Assembly: GCA_036321795.1 (NCBI GenBank)
Contig: JAWQCY010000001.1
Span: 496,001 to 560,000, forward strand
Direction of reading: 5' to 3'
Source: CAKVON01 sp902475665
GTDB taxonomy: Bacteria > Actinomycetota > Coriobacteriia > Coriobacteriales > Atopobiaceae
DNA length: 64,000 nt
This document shows, in pieces, positions 1 to 8,291 of the stretch. The notes under the pieces are model-generated. The model was not told the DNA's origin. It saw nothing but the letters and a program-made list of their open reading frames with translations, and did no database searches. The translations under genes were made by a program, and so were the position numbers. How positions within the stretch are numbered: the first letter of the stretch is position 1; every line of letters starts with the position of its first letter.

Positions 1-17
1 ACGCACCGGTCGCGCCC

Positions 18-2711
18 GTGGATGCCGCGGCGGCCACCCCGGCCGGCCGCACCATCGCCGTGATCGACGGCAACTCGCTCATGCACAGGGCGTTCCACGC
101 CATCCGGCAGCCGATGTCCGCGCCCGACGGCCGCGCGACCAACGCGCTGTTCGGCTTCTTCAACATGCTGGTCAAGTTCGTCGAGACCTTCTCGCCCGAC
201 GGCGTGATCTGCGCCTTCGACAAGGGCAAGCCTCGCGTCCGCATGGAGATGCTGCCCCAGTACAAGGCGCAGCGCCCGCCGATGGACCCGTCTTTGCACG
301 AGCAGTTCCCCATGGTGAAGGACCTGCTGCGCTCGATGGACGTGCCCGTGGTCGAGCTCGAGGGCTGGGAGGGCGACGACATCCTGGGCACGCTGGCGCG
401 TCGTGGCGAGGCCGCCGGCTACACGATGCTCCTGGTCACGGGCGACCGCGACATGTACCAGCTGGTGACCGACCGCGTGAGGGTCGTCTCCACGCGCAAG
501 GGCGTCTCGGACGTGAGCGTCATGACCCCCGACAGCGTCGACGACCTGTACCACGGCATCACGCCCGACCTGGTCCCGGACTTCTACGGTCTGAAGGGCG
601 ACTCCTCCGACAACATCCCCGGTGTGCCCGGCATCGGCCCCAAGAAGGCGGCGGCCCTCATCTGCCAGTACGGCAACCTCGACGAGGTCATCGCGCATGC
701 CGACGAGGTCAAGGGCAAGATGGGCGAGAACCTACGCGCCCACGTGGACGATGCCCTGCTGTCTCGCCGCGTGGCCACCATTCGTACCGACGCCCCGATC
801 GAGCTCGACCTGGCCGACGCGCGCTTCCCGACCTTCGACCCCGACGCGGTCATGGCGGCCTTCTCCGAGCTCGGCTTCACCGGCATGGTCCAGCGCATCG
901 TCCGCCTTGCGGGTGGGCAGGCAAGTGCCGCCGGCACGACCGCGGCCACGTCTTACGAGGTCGGCGAGCCCGTCTGTGGCGACGCCGCCGTGGTGCTGGT
1001 GCGCGACGCCGTCGCGCGCGGCGAGTGGGTCGGTGCCCGTATGGGGGCTGGCGACGCCTCGGGCCAGATGGCGTTCGACCTGGGCGACGGCAGCTCGCGG
1101 GTCCTGTGGGCCTCGTGCGAGGGCGGTCTGGCGCGCCTGGACGGGGGCTTGGCCGACGACATGCTCGAGCTGCTGCTTCGCGAGGGCCGCGTGTGCGCCG
1201 GCGACGTCAAGGCGCTCGTCCGCGAGCTGTGCCCCATCGACGGCTCCGAGCCCGCTCGCGTGGGTGCGTCCGAGCTCGACCCCGCGCGCCTGTTCGACGT
1301 TGGCGTTGCCATGTACCTGCTGAAGAGCGACCGTGACTCCTACGACCCCATCGAACTTCTCGGCAGCGAGCTTGGGCTGGGGAGCCTGCCGCAGCCGACC
1401 GACGATGTGCCTGCGGAGGCGCTCGACGCCGTGGCCTCGCGCCTGGAGCGCGGGCCTTTGGCCGGGCGCCTTGCGGACGAGGGCTGCGACAAGCTGTTCG
1501 ACGAGGTCGAGATGCCCCTTCTGCCCGTGTTGATGGCGATGGAGCGTCGTGGCCTGCATGCCGACGCCGACATCCTGGGCCGTCAGTCCGCCGAGCTCGG
1601 CGACGAGATCGCCCTCATGGTCGAGAAGATCCATGCGGCGGCGGGGGAGGACTTCAACGTCGACTCGCCCCAGCAGCTCTCGCACGTCTTGTTTGACGTG
1701 CTGGGCCTTCCCACCAAGGGCCTCAAGAAGACCAAGAAGGGCTTCTACTCCACCAACGCGAAGGTGCTGGGCGAGCTTGCCCGTACCAACGACGTCGTGG
1801 CGGAGGTCCTCGAGTACCGCGAGCGCGCCAAGATCAAGAGCACCTACCTCGACGCGCTTCCCGCCCTGATCAAGGGTGACGGTCGCATCCACACGACGCT
1901 CAACCAGACGGTCGCCGCCACGGGCCGCCTTTCGAGCTCCGACCCCAACCTGCAGAACATCCCCACGCGCTCCGAGCTGGGACACCGCGTGCGCACCGCC
2001 TTCACCGTGCCCGACGGCCATGTCTTTCTGGCATGCGACTACTCGCAGATCGAGCTGCGCCTGCTCGCGCACTTGTCGGCCGACGAGCACCTGGTCGCCG
2101 CCTTCAACGAGGGCGCCGACTTCCACGCGGCGACCGCCGCGCGCGTGTTTGGCGTGCCCGTCGACCAGGTGACCCCGCAGCTGCGCAGCCGCGCCAAGGC
2201 CGTCAACTTCGGCATCGTGTACGGCCAGCAGGCCTATGGCCTGGCAAGTTCGCTCAAGATCGGTCGCGCGGAGGCCCAGGCCATGATCGACCGCTACTTC
2301 GAGGCGTACCCGGGCGTCGACGCATTTTTGCGCGAGCAGGTCGAGCTCGCCCGCAAGCTTGGCTACGCGACCACGATGTACGGTCGCCGCCGGCACATGC
2401 GCGACATCAACAGCCGTAACTTCCAGCTGCGCTCGTTCGCCGAGCGCACGGCGATGAACCACCCGATGCAGGGCACCGCCGCCGACATCATCAAGATCGC
2501 CATGGTGCGCGTGGAGCGCCGCCTGGCCGAGGAGGGCCTGCGATCCAGGCTCGTCCTGCAGATTCACGACGAGCTCGACTTCGAGGTCCCCGTCGACGAG
2601 GTCGACGTCCTGTCCGGGCTCGTCCGCGAGACGATGGAGGGTGTCGCCGAACTGCGCGTGCCGCTTCTGGCCGACGTCTCCTACGGCAACAACTGGGCCG
2701 AGGCCAAGTAG
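18..2711 (+). CDS. polA: DNA polymerase I
   Basis: Family A DNA polymerase that fills gaps after excision repair and Okazaki primer removal. About residues 1-300 are a 5'-3' nuclease domain. The polymerase domain fills the C-terminal half: motif A (DYSQIELR, about residue 674), motif B (RSRAKAVNFGIVYG, about 724-738) and motif C (HDELDFE, about 850), plus the DPNLQNIP primer-grip region. The middle region (about 310-490) sits where the 3'-5' exonuclease fold belongs, but I cannot find its DxE or other acidic metal motifs, so proofreading is probably lost. The frame is open to the left edge without a stop and no SD precedes the GTG at 18, so the true start may lie just outside the window. The 897-residue length is normal. 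Confidence 0.95.
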   Translation: MDAAAATPAGRTIAVIDGNSLMHRAFHAIRQPMSAPDGRATNALFGFFNMLVKFVETFSPDGVICAFDKGKPRVRMEMLPQYKAQRPPMDPSLHEQFPMVKDLLRSMDVPVVELEGWEGDDILGTLARRGEAAGYTMLLVTGDRDMYQLVTDRVRVVSTRKGVSDVSVMTPDSVDDLYHGITPDLVPDFYGLKGDSSDNIPGVPGIGPKKAAALICQYGNLDEVIAHADEVKGKMGENLRAHVDDALLSRRVATIRTDAPIELDLADARFPTFDPDAVMAAFSELGFTGMVQRIVRLAGGQASAAGTTAATSYEVGEPVCGDAAVVLVRDAVARGEWVGARMGAGDASGQMAFDLGDGSSRVLWASCEGGLARLDGGLADDMLELLLREGRVCAGDVKALVRELCPIDGSEPARVGASELDPARLFDVGVAMYLLKSDRDSYDPIELLGSELGLGSLPQPTDDVPAEALDAVASRLERGPLAGRLADEGCDKLFDEVEMPLLPVLMAMERRGLHADADILGRQSAELGDEIALMVEKIHAAAGEDFNVDSPQQLSHVLFDVLGLPTKGLKKTKKGFYSTNAKVLGELARTNDVVAEVLEYRERAKIKSTYLDALPALIKGDGRIHTTLNQTVAATGRLSSSDPNLQNIPTRSELGHRVRTAFTVPDGHVFLACDYSQIELRLLAHLSADEHLVAAFNEGADFHAATAARVFGVPVDQVTPQLRSRAKAVNFGIVYGQQAYGLASSLKIGRAEAQAMIDRYFEAYPGVDAFLREQVELARKLGYATTMYGRRRHMRDINSRNFQLRSFAERTAMNHPMQGTAADIIKIAMVRVERRLAEEGLRSRLVLQIHDELDFEVPVDEVDVLSGLVRETMEGVAELRVPLLADVSYGNNWAEAK

Positions 2712-2741
2712 CGGCACGTGTCTTACGGGTCGCGTCCGATT

Positions 2742-2783
2742 CCTGCCGAGAAGTGCCGCGAGCCCGCGGTCCTTCTCGGCAGG
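2742..2783. terminator. Bidirectional terminator between polA and rnhA
   Basis: Perfect 12-bp arms, CCTGCCGAGAAG (2742-2753) and CTTCTCGGCAGG (2772-2783), with a smaller CCGC/GCGG stem inside the loop. It lies between two convergent genes and so probably ends both transcripts. There is no T-run on either side, so Rho-independent strength is uncertain. The arms are two copies of the TGCCGAGAAG sequence that recurs elsewhere in intergenic DNA of this window. Confidence 0.5.
2743..2757 (+). repeat. 15-nt intergenic repeat, copy 1
   Basis: CTGCCGAGAAGTGCC, identical to the copy at 14703-14717. Shorter versions (TGCCGAGAAG) occur in several other gaps between genes. Function unknown. Confidence 0.6.
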
Positions 2784-2789
2784 CGAGCG

Positions 2790-3272
2790 TCAGCCCTCGA
2801 ACCCCTCGTCGTCGCGCTGCAGGGCGCTCGGCGCGTCGGCGGCCGAGGTGGCCAGCTCGTCGCAACGCTCGTTGAGCTCGTGGCCGGCGTGGCCCTTGAC
2901 CCACACGAACGTCACGTCGTGCGGCTCCATCGCGGCGGCCAGCCGGCGCCACAGGTCGGGGTTCTTCACGGGCTTTTTAGCGGCGGTCTTCCAGCCGTTT
3001 CTCTGCCAGCCACGGATCCAGCCCTTGTTGACGGCGTTGACCACGTACTGCGAGTCCGAGTGGACCTCGACCTCGCAGCCGAACTTGAGCGCCTCCAACG
3101 CTGCGGCAACGCCCATGATCTCCATGCGGTTGTTGGTCGTGCGCCGGAAGCCCTCCGACAGCTCGCGTCGGTGCGTGACCCCCTTGGAGTCGGTGCACAG
3201 CAGCACGGCGCCGTAGCCTCCGGGTCCGGGGTTGCCCTTGCTCGAGCCGTCGGTGTAGATGGTCACTTTCAC
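2790..3272 (-). CDS. rnhA: Ribonuclease HI
   Basis: Cuts the RNA strand of RNA-DNA hybrids; 160 residues, the usual size. The DEDD catalytic set is visible: D in IYTDGSSKGNPG near the N-terminus, E in NNRMEIMG, D in VHSDSQYV, and the last Asp in ERCDELA; the basic handle region GWIRGWQRNGW is also present. The GTG at 3272 is chosen because GGAG (minus strand) lies 9 nt upstream and the protein then begins directly with the first beta strand (VKVTIYTDG). An earlier in-frame start would add an unconserved leader. Convergent with polA. Confidence 0.95.
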   Translation of the reverse strand: MKVTIYTDGSSKGNPGPGGYGAVLLCTDSKGVTHRRELSEGFRRTTNNRMEIMGVAAALEALKFGCEVEVHSDSQYVVNAVNKGWIRGWQRNGWKTAAKKPVKNPDLWRRLAAAMEPHDVTFVWVKGHAGHELNERCDELATSAADAPSALQRDDEGFEG

Positions 3273-3428
3273 GTGGGAAGACTCCTTCGCGTGGTGGTTC
3301 GGGTCGCCATGTCTCGCCATGTCGGGGCCGCCGCGTCGTCGTTTCGATCTCTTCTCGAAGCCGCGCGTGGCGGTAGACCATGGTAACGCTTGGGTATAGT
3401 AAGCCTTGGTAAACAAAACGACATCGCA

Positions 3429-3438
3429 TGCCGAGAAG
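3429..3438 (+). repeat. TGCCGAGAAG intergenic repeat
   Basis: Exact copy of the recurrent 10-mer, located in the gap between divergent rnhA and the HMA-domain gene. Confidence 0.45.
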
Positions 3439-3514
3439 GACCGTTGGGCCGAGCGCGTCTGGCCAGGCCCATCGGGATGCGGCGAGCGGGTCGTGCGGCG
3501 TGTGGGAGGCACTT

Positions 3515-3898
3515 ATGCCTGGAATTGTCAATATAGTCATCGTCGTCGCCGTCGTCGCGCTTGCGATCGTGGGCGTCGGCCGTGCCGTGGGCTCGGCAAC
3601 GGGCAGGCGCGACTGCTGCTCGGGTGCGCGTCGCGACGTCGCCGGCGGCGCCCACGTGGCGGTCGTCGACCATGACGCGTCTCATTATCCGTATTCCTAC
3701 GAGCTGCGCGTGGGTGGCATGAACTGCGAGCGATGCGCCGCGACGGTGGAGGACGCGCTCAATGCGCTGGGTGGCATCTGGGCCACGGTCGACCTGCGTG
3801 AGGGCCGGGCCCGGGTCCTATCGAAGGCGGAGCTCGACCTGGCGGCACTTCTCGCCACTGTGCGCGAGGCAGGCTACGAGGCTCGCTTGGCAGACTGA
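3515..3898 (+). CDS. Membrane-anchored heavy-metal-associated (HMA) domain protein
   Basis: 127 residues. An N-terminal hydrophobic helix (about residues 4-24) is followed by a short basic linker with a CC pair, then an HMA/CopZ-like fold with the metal-binding motif GMNCERCAATVEDAL. HMA domains bind soft metals such as Cu(I), so a membrane-tethered metal chaperone is possible; the metal is inference. No P-type ATPase or metal regulator lies nearby. The ATG at 3515 is chosen because GGGAGG sits 5 nt upstream; the frame extends 29 codons further without an SD. Divergent from rnhA across 242 nt that contain a TATAGT -10-like sequence at 3395-3400 but no clear -35. Confidence 0.75.
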   Translation: MPGIVNIVIVVAVVALAIVGVGRAVGSATGRRDCCSGARRDVAGGAHVAVVDHDASHYPYSYELRVGGMNCERCAATVEDALNALGGIWATVDLREGRARVLSKAELDLAALLATVREAGYEARLAD

Positions 3899-3972
3899 TG
3901 GAGTGAGGCCGGCCGACGGGGTGGGGTAGACCTACGGTTGGTAGGCCGGCGTCGGGCCATGCGCGCGTCGGG

Positions 3973-4710
3973 CTAACGCCCGACGGTATTGAGCCTGTCG
4001 ATCACGGCGGGAATGTCCTCGGCGAGCTTGGCCATTGGCCCACGCCACACGGCGCGGCCGGGACGGCCGTGGCCCACGTAGGCCGTGGCGAGCCCGACGT
4101 CGGGGCGTGGGAAGTCTCGACGCGCGTCGTTGCCGACCATAAGGCACTCCTCTGGGACCAGCCCGAGCGCCGCGATGGTCTGCTGGTAGTAGCGTGCCTG
4201 CGGCTTGAGGCGCGTCGAGTTGCCCATATGGGTCACGAGGTCGAAGTCGTCCGTCGCGAAGCCCGCCCAACCCAGACGCGTCGCGATGCAATCACGCGTG
4301 AATACGGGGTTGGTGGCCAGTGCCACGTCAAGGCCCATCTCGCGGACGCGCCCCACGCACTCGTGGGCGCCCCGCTGCGGGATTGCACGGATGAGGCGGT
4401 CGTTTTTGCCCGGGAGCACCTCGCGGTCGTAGTACGAGATGGCGTCGGCAATCACGGGGTCGTCGACGGGAATCTGGGTGAGCCTGCGCACGCGGTCGGC
4501 GTAGACGGCCTCGTTGGTGTCGGAGTCCATGCGGTTGCCGTCGCTCATCGCGAGGTAGCCCTTGCCCATGGCCCAGGCCACGCGTGCGGGGTTCATACTT
4601 GCGATCTCGCCGAGAAGCGCGCTCGTGTCGCTGACGTAACGGGCCATGAAGGCGGTGAGGTTCACGCTCAGAAGCGTGTCGTCCATGTCAAACAGAACCG
4701 CCTTGATCAC
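3973..4710 (-). CDS. HAD-superfamily phosphatase
   Basis: Haloacid dehalogenase-like hydrolase of 245 residues. Motif I is DMDDTLL (nucleophile Asp plus the +2 acid), motif II is probably the T of ATNP, and motif IV is the acidic NDARRDFP stretch, with a helical cap between motifs I and II. The substrate cannot be told from sequence. I chose the GTG at 4710, which has GGGGGA 7 nt upstream and puts the Asp nucleophile about 8 residues in. The ATG at 4731 is in frame but lacks an SD. Single gene, divergent from rpsA. Confidence 0.8.
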   Translation of the reverse strand: MIKAVLFDMDDTLLSVNLTAFMARYVSDTSALLGEIASMNPARVAWAMGKGYLAMSDGNRMDSDTNEAVYADRVRRLTQIPVDDPVIADAISYYDREVLPGKNDRLIRAIPQRGAHECVGRVREMGLDVALATNPVFTRDCIATRLGWAGFATDDFDLVTHMGNSTRLKPQARYYQQTIAALGLVPEECLMVGNDARRDFPRPDVGLATAYVGHGRPGRAVWRGPMAKLAEDIPAVIDRLNTVGR

Positions 4711-4796
4711 GCGAACATCCCCCACAGTCATGAAAATTGGCAGTGTAACGAATAGCGATTGTACCCACCAGGCCATGTCCGAACCCTGCCACGGTA

Positions 4797-4806
4797 CTTC
4801 TCGGCA
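4797..4806 (-). repeat. TGCCGAGAAG intergenic repeat (reverse)
   Basis: CTTCTCGGCA on the plus strand, upstream of the rpsA promoter. Confidence 0.45.
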
Positions 4807-4836
4807 AGAAAAGCAATGGGAATACGCGGTTGACGC

Positions 4837-4866
4837 TTGAAAAATGCGGGCAAGTCAAGGTACCCT
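4837..4866 (+). promoter_or_regulatory. Likely rpsA promoter
   Basis: TTGAAA (4837-4842), an 18-nt spacer, and TACCCT (4861-4866). The -10 matches the consensus only at T1, A2 and T6. Transcription from here would give a leader of about 145 nt before rpsA. Confidence 0.4.
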
Positions 4867-4992
4867 AGCAAACGCATGACTAGGACGGTCATGCATCCGT
4901 ATCTGTCGGCCCCCGAGCATGTAATTTGCGAGTCGGTGTCAGGAGTTCGCGCTCCAGGCAATGCACTGCAGGCGATGACCATGGGATCGGGG

Positions 4993-5011
4993 CCCCGCTT
5001 TTCGAAAGGGG
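4993..5011 (+). promoter_or_regulatory. Hairpin covering the rpsA ribosome binding site
   Basis: CCCC (4993-4996) can pair with GGGG (5008-5011), and TTT with AAA inside it, so the AAAGGGG Shine-Dalgarno of rpsA would be in a stem. This could support translational control of S1, which is known to regulate itself in E. coli. Inference from base pairing only. Confidence 0.3.
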
Positions 5012-5018
5012 TCCACCT

Positions 5019-6200
5019 TTGAGTGAGATTCAGAACTCGTCCATCTTCTCTCTCGACGACGTTTCCGACGAGGAGATGAACAACCTCATCGACGGCACCA
5101 TCACCGATTTCGGTGAGGGCGATCTGGTGACGGGCACCGTCGTCAAGATCGAGCGCGATGAGGTCCTGCTTGACATCGGCTTCAAGTCCGAGGGCGTCAT
5201 CCCCGTCCGCGAGCTTTCCATCCGCAAGGATGCCAACCCCGCCGACATCGTCAGCATGGGCGACACCATCGAGGCCCTGGTTCTCCAGAAGGAGGACAAG
5301 GACGGTCGTCTGATCCTCTCCAAGAAGCGTGCCGAGTACGAGCGTGCCTGGAACCGCATCGAGGAGAAGTTCAACGGCGGCGAGAACGTCGAGGGCGAGG
5401 TCATCGAGGTTGTCAAGGGCGGCCTGATTCTCGACATCGGCCTGCGCGGCTTCCTGCCCGCCTCCCTCGTCGACCTCCGTCGCGTCAAGGACCTCAACGC
5501 CTACATGGGCACCCGCATCGAGGCCCGCGTCATCGAGATGGACCGCAACCGCAACAACGTCGTCCTCTCCCGTCGCGTCGTGCTCGAGGAGGCCCGCAAG
5601 GCCGAGCGCACCGAGATTCTCTCGAAGCTCAAGCCCGGCATGCGCCTCAAGGGCACCGTCTCCTCGATCGTCGACTTCGGTGCCTTCGTCGACCTCGGCG
5701 GTATCGACGGCCTGATTCACATCTCCGAGCTCTCCTGGAACCACGTCAACCACCCCTCCGAGGTCGTCAAGGTCGGCCAGGAGGTCGAGGTTCAGGTTCT
5801 CGACGTCGACCTCAACCGCGAGCGCATCTCGCTGGGCCTGAAGCAGACTACCGAGGATCCCTGGCACACCCTCGTCAAGAAGTACCCCGTCGGTGCCATC
5901 GTTGAGGGCTCCGTCACCAAGCTCGTCACCTTCGGCGCCTTCGTCGACCTCGGTGAGGGCATCGAGGGCCTGGTTCACATCTCCGAGATGGCCAAGCAGC
6001 ATGTCGACGCTCCCGCGCAGGTCTGCGCCGTGGGCGACAAGGTCCAGGTCAAGGTCATGGAGATCGACCTCGATCGTCGCCGCATCTCCCTGTCCATGAA
6101 GGCCGCTGCCGAGACGCTGGGCGTCGAGGTCGAGGTTAAGCCCATGGACAAGCCCGAGGGCGAGGCTGAGGTCGAGAAGACCGCCGAGGACGCCGAGTAG
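5019..6200 (+). CDS. rpsA: 30S ribosomal protein S1
   Basis: mRNA-binding ribosomal protein of 393 residues with four S1 (OB-fold) repeats, at about residues 33-102, 123-190, 206-276 and 291-362. The third and fourth carry the classic DFGAFVDLG / TFGAFVDLG and GLIHISEL / GLVHISEM signatures. Four repeats rather than the six of E. coli S1 is usual in Gram-positives. The start is a TTG at 5019 with AAAGGGG 7 nt upstream; the protein then opens with SEIQNSSIFSLDD. Upstream in-frame codons lack an SD. The C-terminal tail is Glu/Lys-rich. Monocistronic, with its own promoter and a strong terminator. Confidence 0.93.
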   Translation: MSEIQNSSIFSLDDVSDEEMNNLIDGTITDFGEGDLVTGTVVKIERDEVLLDIGFKSEGVIPVRELSIRKDANPADIVSMGDTIEALVLQKEDKDGRLILSKKRAEYERAWNRIEEKFNGGENVEGEVIEVVKGGLILDIGLRGFLPASLVDLRRVKDLNAYMGTRIEARVIEMDRNRNNVVLSRRVVLEEARKAERTEILSKLKPGMRLKGTVSSIVDFGAFVDLGGIDGLIHISELSWNHVNHPSEVVKVGQEVEVQVLDVDLNRERISLGLKQTTEDPWHTLVKKYPVGAIVEGSVTKLVTFGAFVDLGEGIEGLVHISEMAKQHVDAPAQVCAVGDKVQVKVMEIDLDRRRISLSMKAAAETLGVEVEVKPMDKPEGEAEVEKTAEDAE

Positions 6201-6237
6201 GCATCTACCCTCAGGTTCCATAGCTCCAACTGTTTTG

Positions 6238-6268
6238 CGGGGGCCGCCGAGAGGCGGCCCCCGTTTTT
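6238..6268 (+). terminator. rpsA terminator
   Basis: GC-rich 11-bp stem (GGGGGCCGCC / GGCGGCCCCC plus a closing C-G pair), GAGA tetraloop, followed by TTTTT. A textbook intrinsic terminator 37 nt after the rpsA stop. Confidence 0.92.
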
Positions 6269-6495
6269 CGTGCATCGCTCGTCAGCGTCTAGGTGGACGG
6301 CGTTATTTCCTAAATGATTGCTGGCAAATGTAAAAAAACAATTTCCGTCTGAATGAAAATGATGCCGTTCCCTGGTCGTTTGCCAGAAGTTCGTGCATAG
6401 TCTGACCCAAGCATTTTTGAAGCGGGGCTCTTCTCGACCCCTCTTGGCTGCGGGCGTCGCGTTTTGCGCGTCCCATTACACGAAAGAAGGAAGAT

Positions 6496-8121
6496 ATGGC
6501 GAACTTCGTTTCCCGCCGTCAGTTCCTGCAGGGTTCTGCCCTTGCCGCGTCTGGCGTCGCGGCCATGTCGCTTGTCGGCTGCGGTGGCTCCAGCGACGAC
6601 GGCGGCGACAAGAAGAAGGTTTTCCGCTTCGGCCAGGCCAACTCCAAGGAGGGCCTGGACATGCAGAAGTCCACGAACTCCAAGTCCTCTACGGCCATCG
6701 ACCACGTTGTCGAGACCCCGCTCCGCTTTACCGAGGACAATGAGCTCATCCCCTGCATGCTCAAAGAGGTCCCGACGGTCGAGTCCGACGGTGTCACCTA
6801 CAAGTGCGAGCTCAACGAGGGCATGAAGTGGCACGATGGCACCGAGGTCAAGGCTTCTGACATCAAGTACACCTTCGAGCGCATGTTTGACCCTGCGACT
6901 GGCGCCAAGTCGACCTACATGTATGACATGATCAAGGGTGCCAAGGAGAAGCTTGCTGGCACCGCTTCCGAGATCGAGGGCATTGTCGTCGAGGACGACA
7001 CCCACATCACCTTCACCCTCACCGAGCCGTTCGCCTGCTTCACCAAGAACATCGGCATCAACTACGCCAGCATCTATCCCGAGGCTGGCCTCAAGAAGTT
7101 CGGCGACAAGTGGGGCACCGGTACTGACATCTACGGCTGCGGCCCCTATAAGCTCGTCTCCAACGACGATTCCACTGAGCTTACCTACGAGCCGTTCGAG
7201 GACTACTACGGCGAGAAGGCCAAGCTCGACAAGATCATCATCAAGTACATCGACGACGAGAACACCAAGATGATGTCCTTCAAGAACGGTGAGATCGACA
7301 TGTGCGATCTCAACGCCACCCTGCTCAAGCAGTATAAGGAGGATGCCGACGTCAAGGACCTCATCAACCAGTATGGCCCGCTTGGCGTGACGTTCGTCAA
7401 CCTCAACCTCAAGAACAAGTATCTTGCCGACAAGCGCGTCCGTCAGGCCCTCTCGCTGGCCATCAACCGTCAGGAGCTCGTTGACACCGTCATGAACGGC
7501 GCCGGTACCGTCGCCTCCGGCTGGCTCAACCCCAAGACTCCGGGCTTCGATGACTCCGCCGAGGCCTTCCCCTACGACGTTGATAAGGCCAAGGCCCTTC
7601 TCAAGGAGGCCGGTGTTGACGGTTTCTCGCTGACCTGTGGTGTGCGTGCCGCCGACCAGCCTGTCATGGTCGCCATCCAGGACTACTGGAAGAAGATCGG
7701 CGTTGACCTGAAGGTCAACGTCCAGGATGCAGCCAAGTGGTCCGCCGACTGGGCCGCCGGCTCCCTCGAGGTCACCGAGCTGTCCTGGCACCCGCTGTAC
7801 GCCGATGGCGACAACCACATGTACACCTACTTCTACAGCGAGAACGCCAAGGGCAAGAGCTCGTTCTACAACAACCCCGAGTTCGACAAGCTCATGGATG
7901 AGGCTCGCGGCTCCATCGACGAGGACAAGCGCGTCGAGCTGTACAAGAAGGCCGACGACATCCTGACCCGCCAGGATTACGCCACCCTGCCGCTGTTCTA
8001 CCCGAAGTTCCAGTTCGTGGCCAAGGACTACGTCAAGAACGCCAAGGTCGGCAACCTGATCTACCACATGCGCGACATCGACGTGGACACCAGCGCCGAT
8101 GACTACGCCGGCGAGGAGTAG
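6496..8121 (+). CDS. Peptide ABC transporter substrate-binding lipoprotein (DppA/OppA family)
   Basis: Family 5 extracellular solute-binding protein, 541 residues. The N-terminus combines a twin-arginine motif (SRRQFLQG) with a lipobox (LVGC, Cys about residue 29), so it is probably exported folded through Tat and then lipidated. A GGSSDDGGDKKK linker and the SBP_bac_5 body follow (VETPLRFTED near the start, the typical VRQALSLAINRQELVD segment in the middle). It captures di- or oligopeptides for the two permeases and two ATPases encoded just downstream. AAGGAAG lies just upstream of the ATG. The gap to the permease gene is 170 nt and contains a stable hairpin, so this gene is probably expressed above the rest of the operon. 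Confidence 0.9.
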   Translation: MANFVSRRQFLQGSALAASGVAAMSLVGCGGSSDDGGDKKKVFRFGQANSKEGLDMQKSTNSKSSTAIDHVVETPLRFTEDNELIPCMLKEVPTVESDGVTYKCELNEGMKWHDGTEVKASDIKYTFERMFDPATGAKSTYMYDMIKGAKEKLAGTASEIEGIVVEDDTHITFTLTEPFACFTKNIGINYASIYPEAGLKKFGDKWGTGTDIYGCGPYKLVSNDDSTELTYEPFEDYYGEKAKLDKIIIKYIDDENTKMMSFKNGEIDMCDLNATLLKQYKEDADVKDLINQYGPLGVTFVNLNLKNKYLADKRVRQALSLAINRQELVDTVMNGAGTVASGWLNPKTPGFDDSAEAFPYDVDKAKALLKEAGVDGFSLTCGVRAADQPVMVAIQDYWKKIGVDLKVNVQDAAKWSADWAAGSLEVTELSWHPLYADGDNHMYTYFYSENAKGKSSFYNNPEFDKLMDEARGSIDEDKRVELYKKADDILTRQDYATLPLFYPKFQFVAKDYVKNAKVGNLIYHMRDIDVDTSADDYAGEE

Positions 8122-8174
8122 GGTCGCGCTCGCCACGCGTGAAAGAGGATAACCAGCCGTCCTTGACGGCTAGG

Positions 8175-8205
8175 GGAGGGCGCCTCACACCTTGGGGCGC
8201 CCTCC
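8175..8205 (+). terminator. Attenuating hairpin between binding protein and permease genes
   Basis: Perfect 10-bp stem GGAGGGCGCC / GGCGCCCTCC with an 11-nt loop and no real T-run after it. It would act as a leaky terminator or a 3' stabiliser, raising the binding protein over the membrane components. Known as a common layout in SBP operons; its action here is inferred. Confidence 0.6.
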
Positions 8206-8291
8206 TTACGGATATCAATAGCAGGTTTGGAAAGATAGCCGCGCCAGTCATCCCTGGGCGGCGACGAGACACAGGAGAGGGGAGATGTCGG

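Larger units (their letters stand above)
4711..5018. other. Intergenic region between HAD gene and rpsA
   Basis: A 308-nt gap. It holds the HAD gene leader, a copy of the recurrent repeat (4797-4806), the likely rpsA promoter (4837-4866), a 7-bp hairpin with arms GCATGAC/GTCATGC (4874-4894), and a hairpin over the rpsA SD (4993-5011). No gene is visible in it. Confidence 0.6.
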
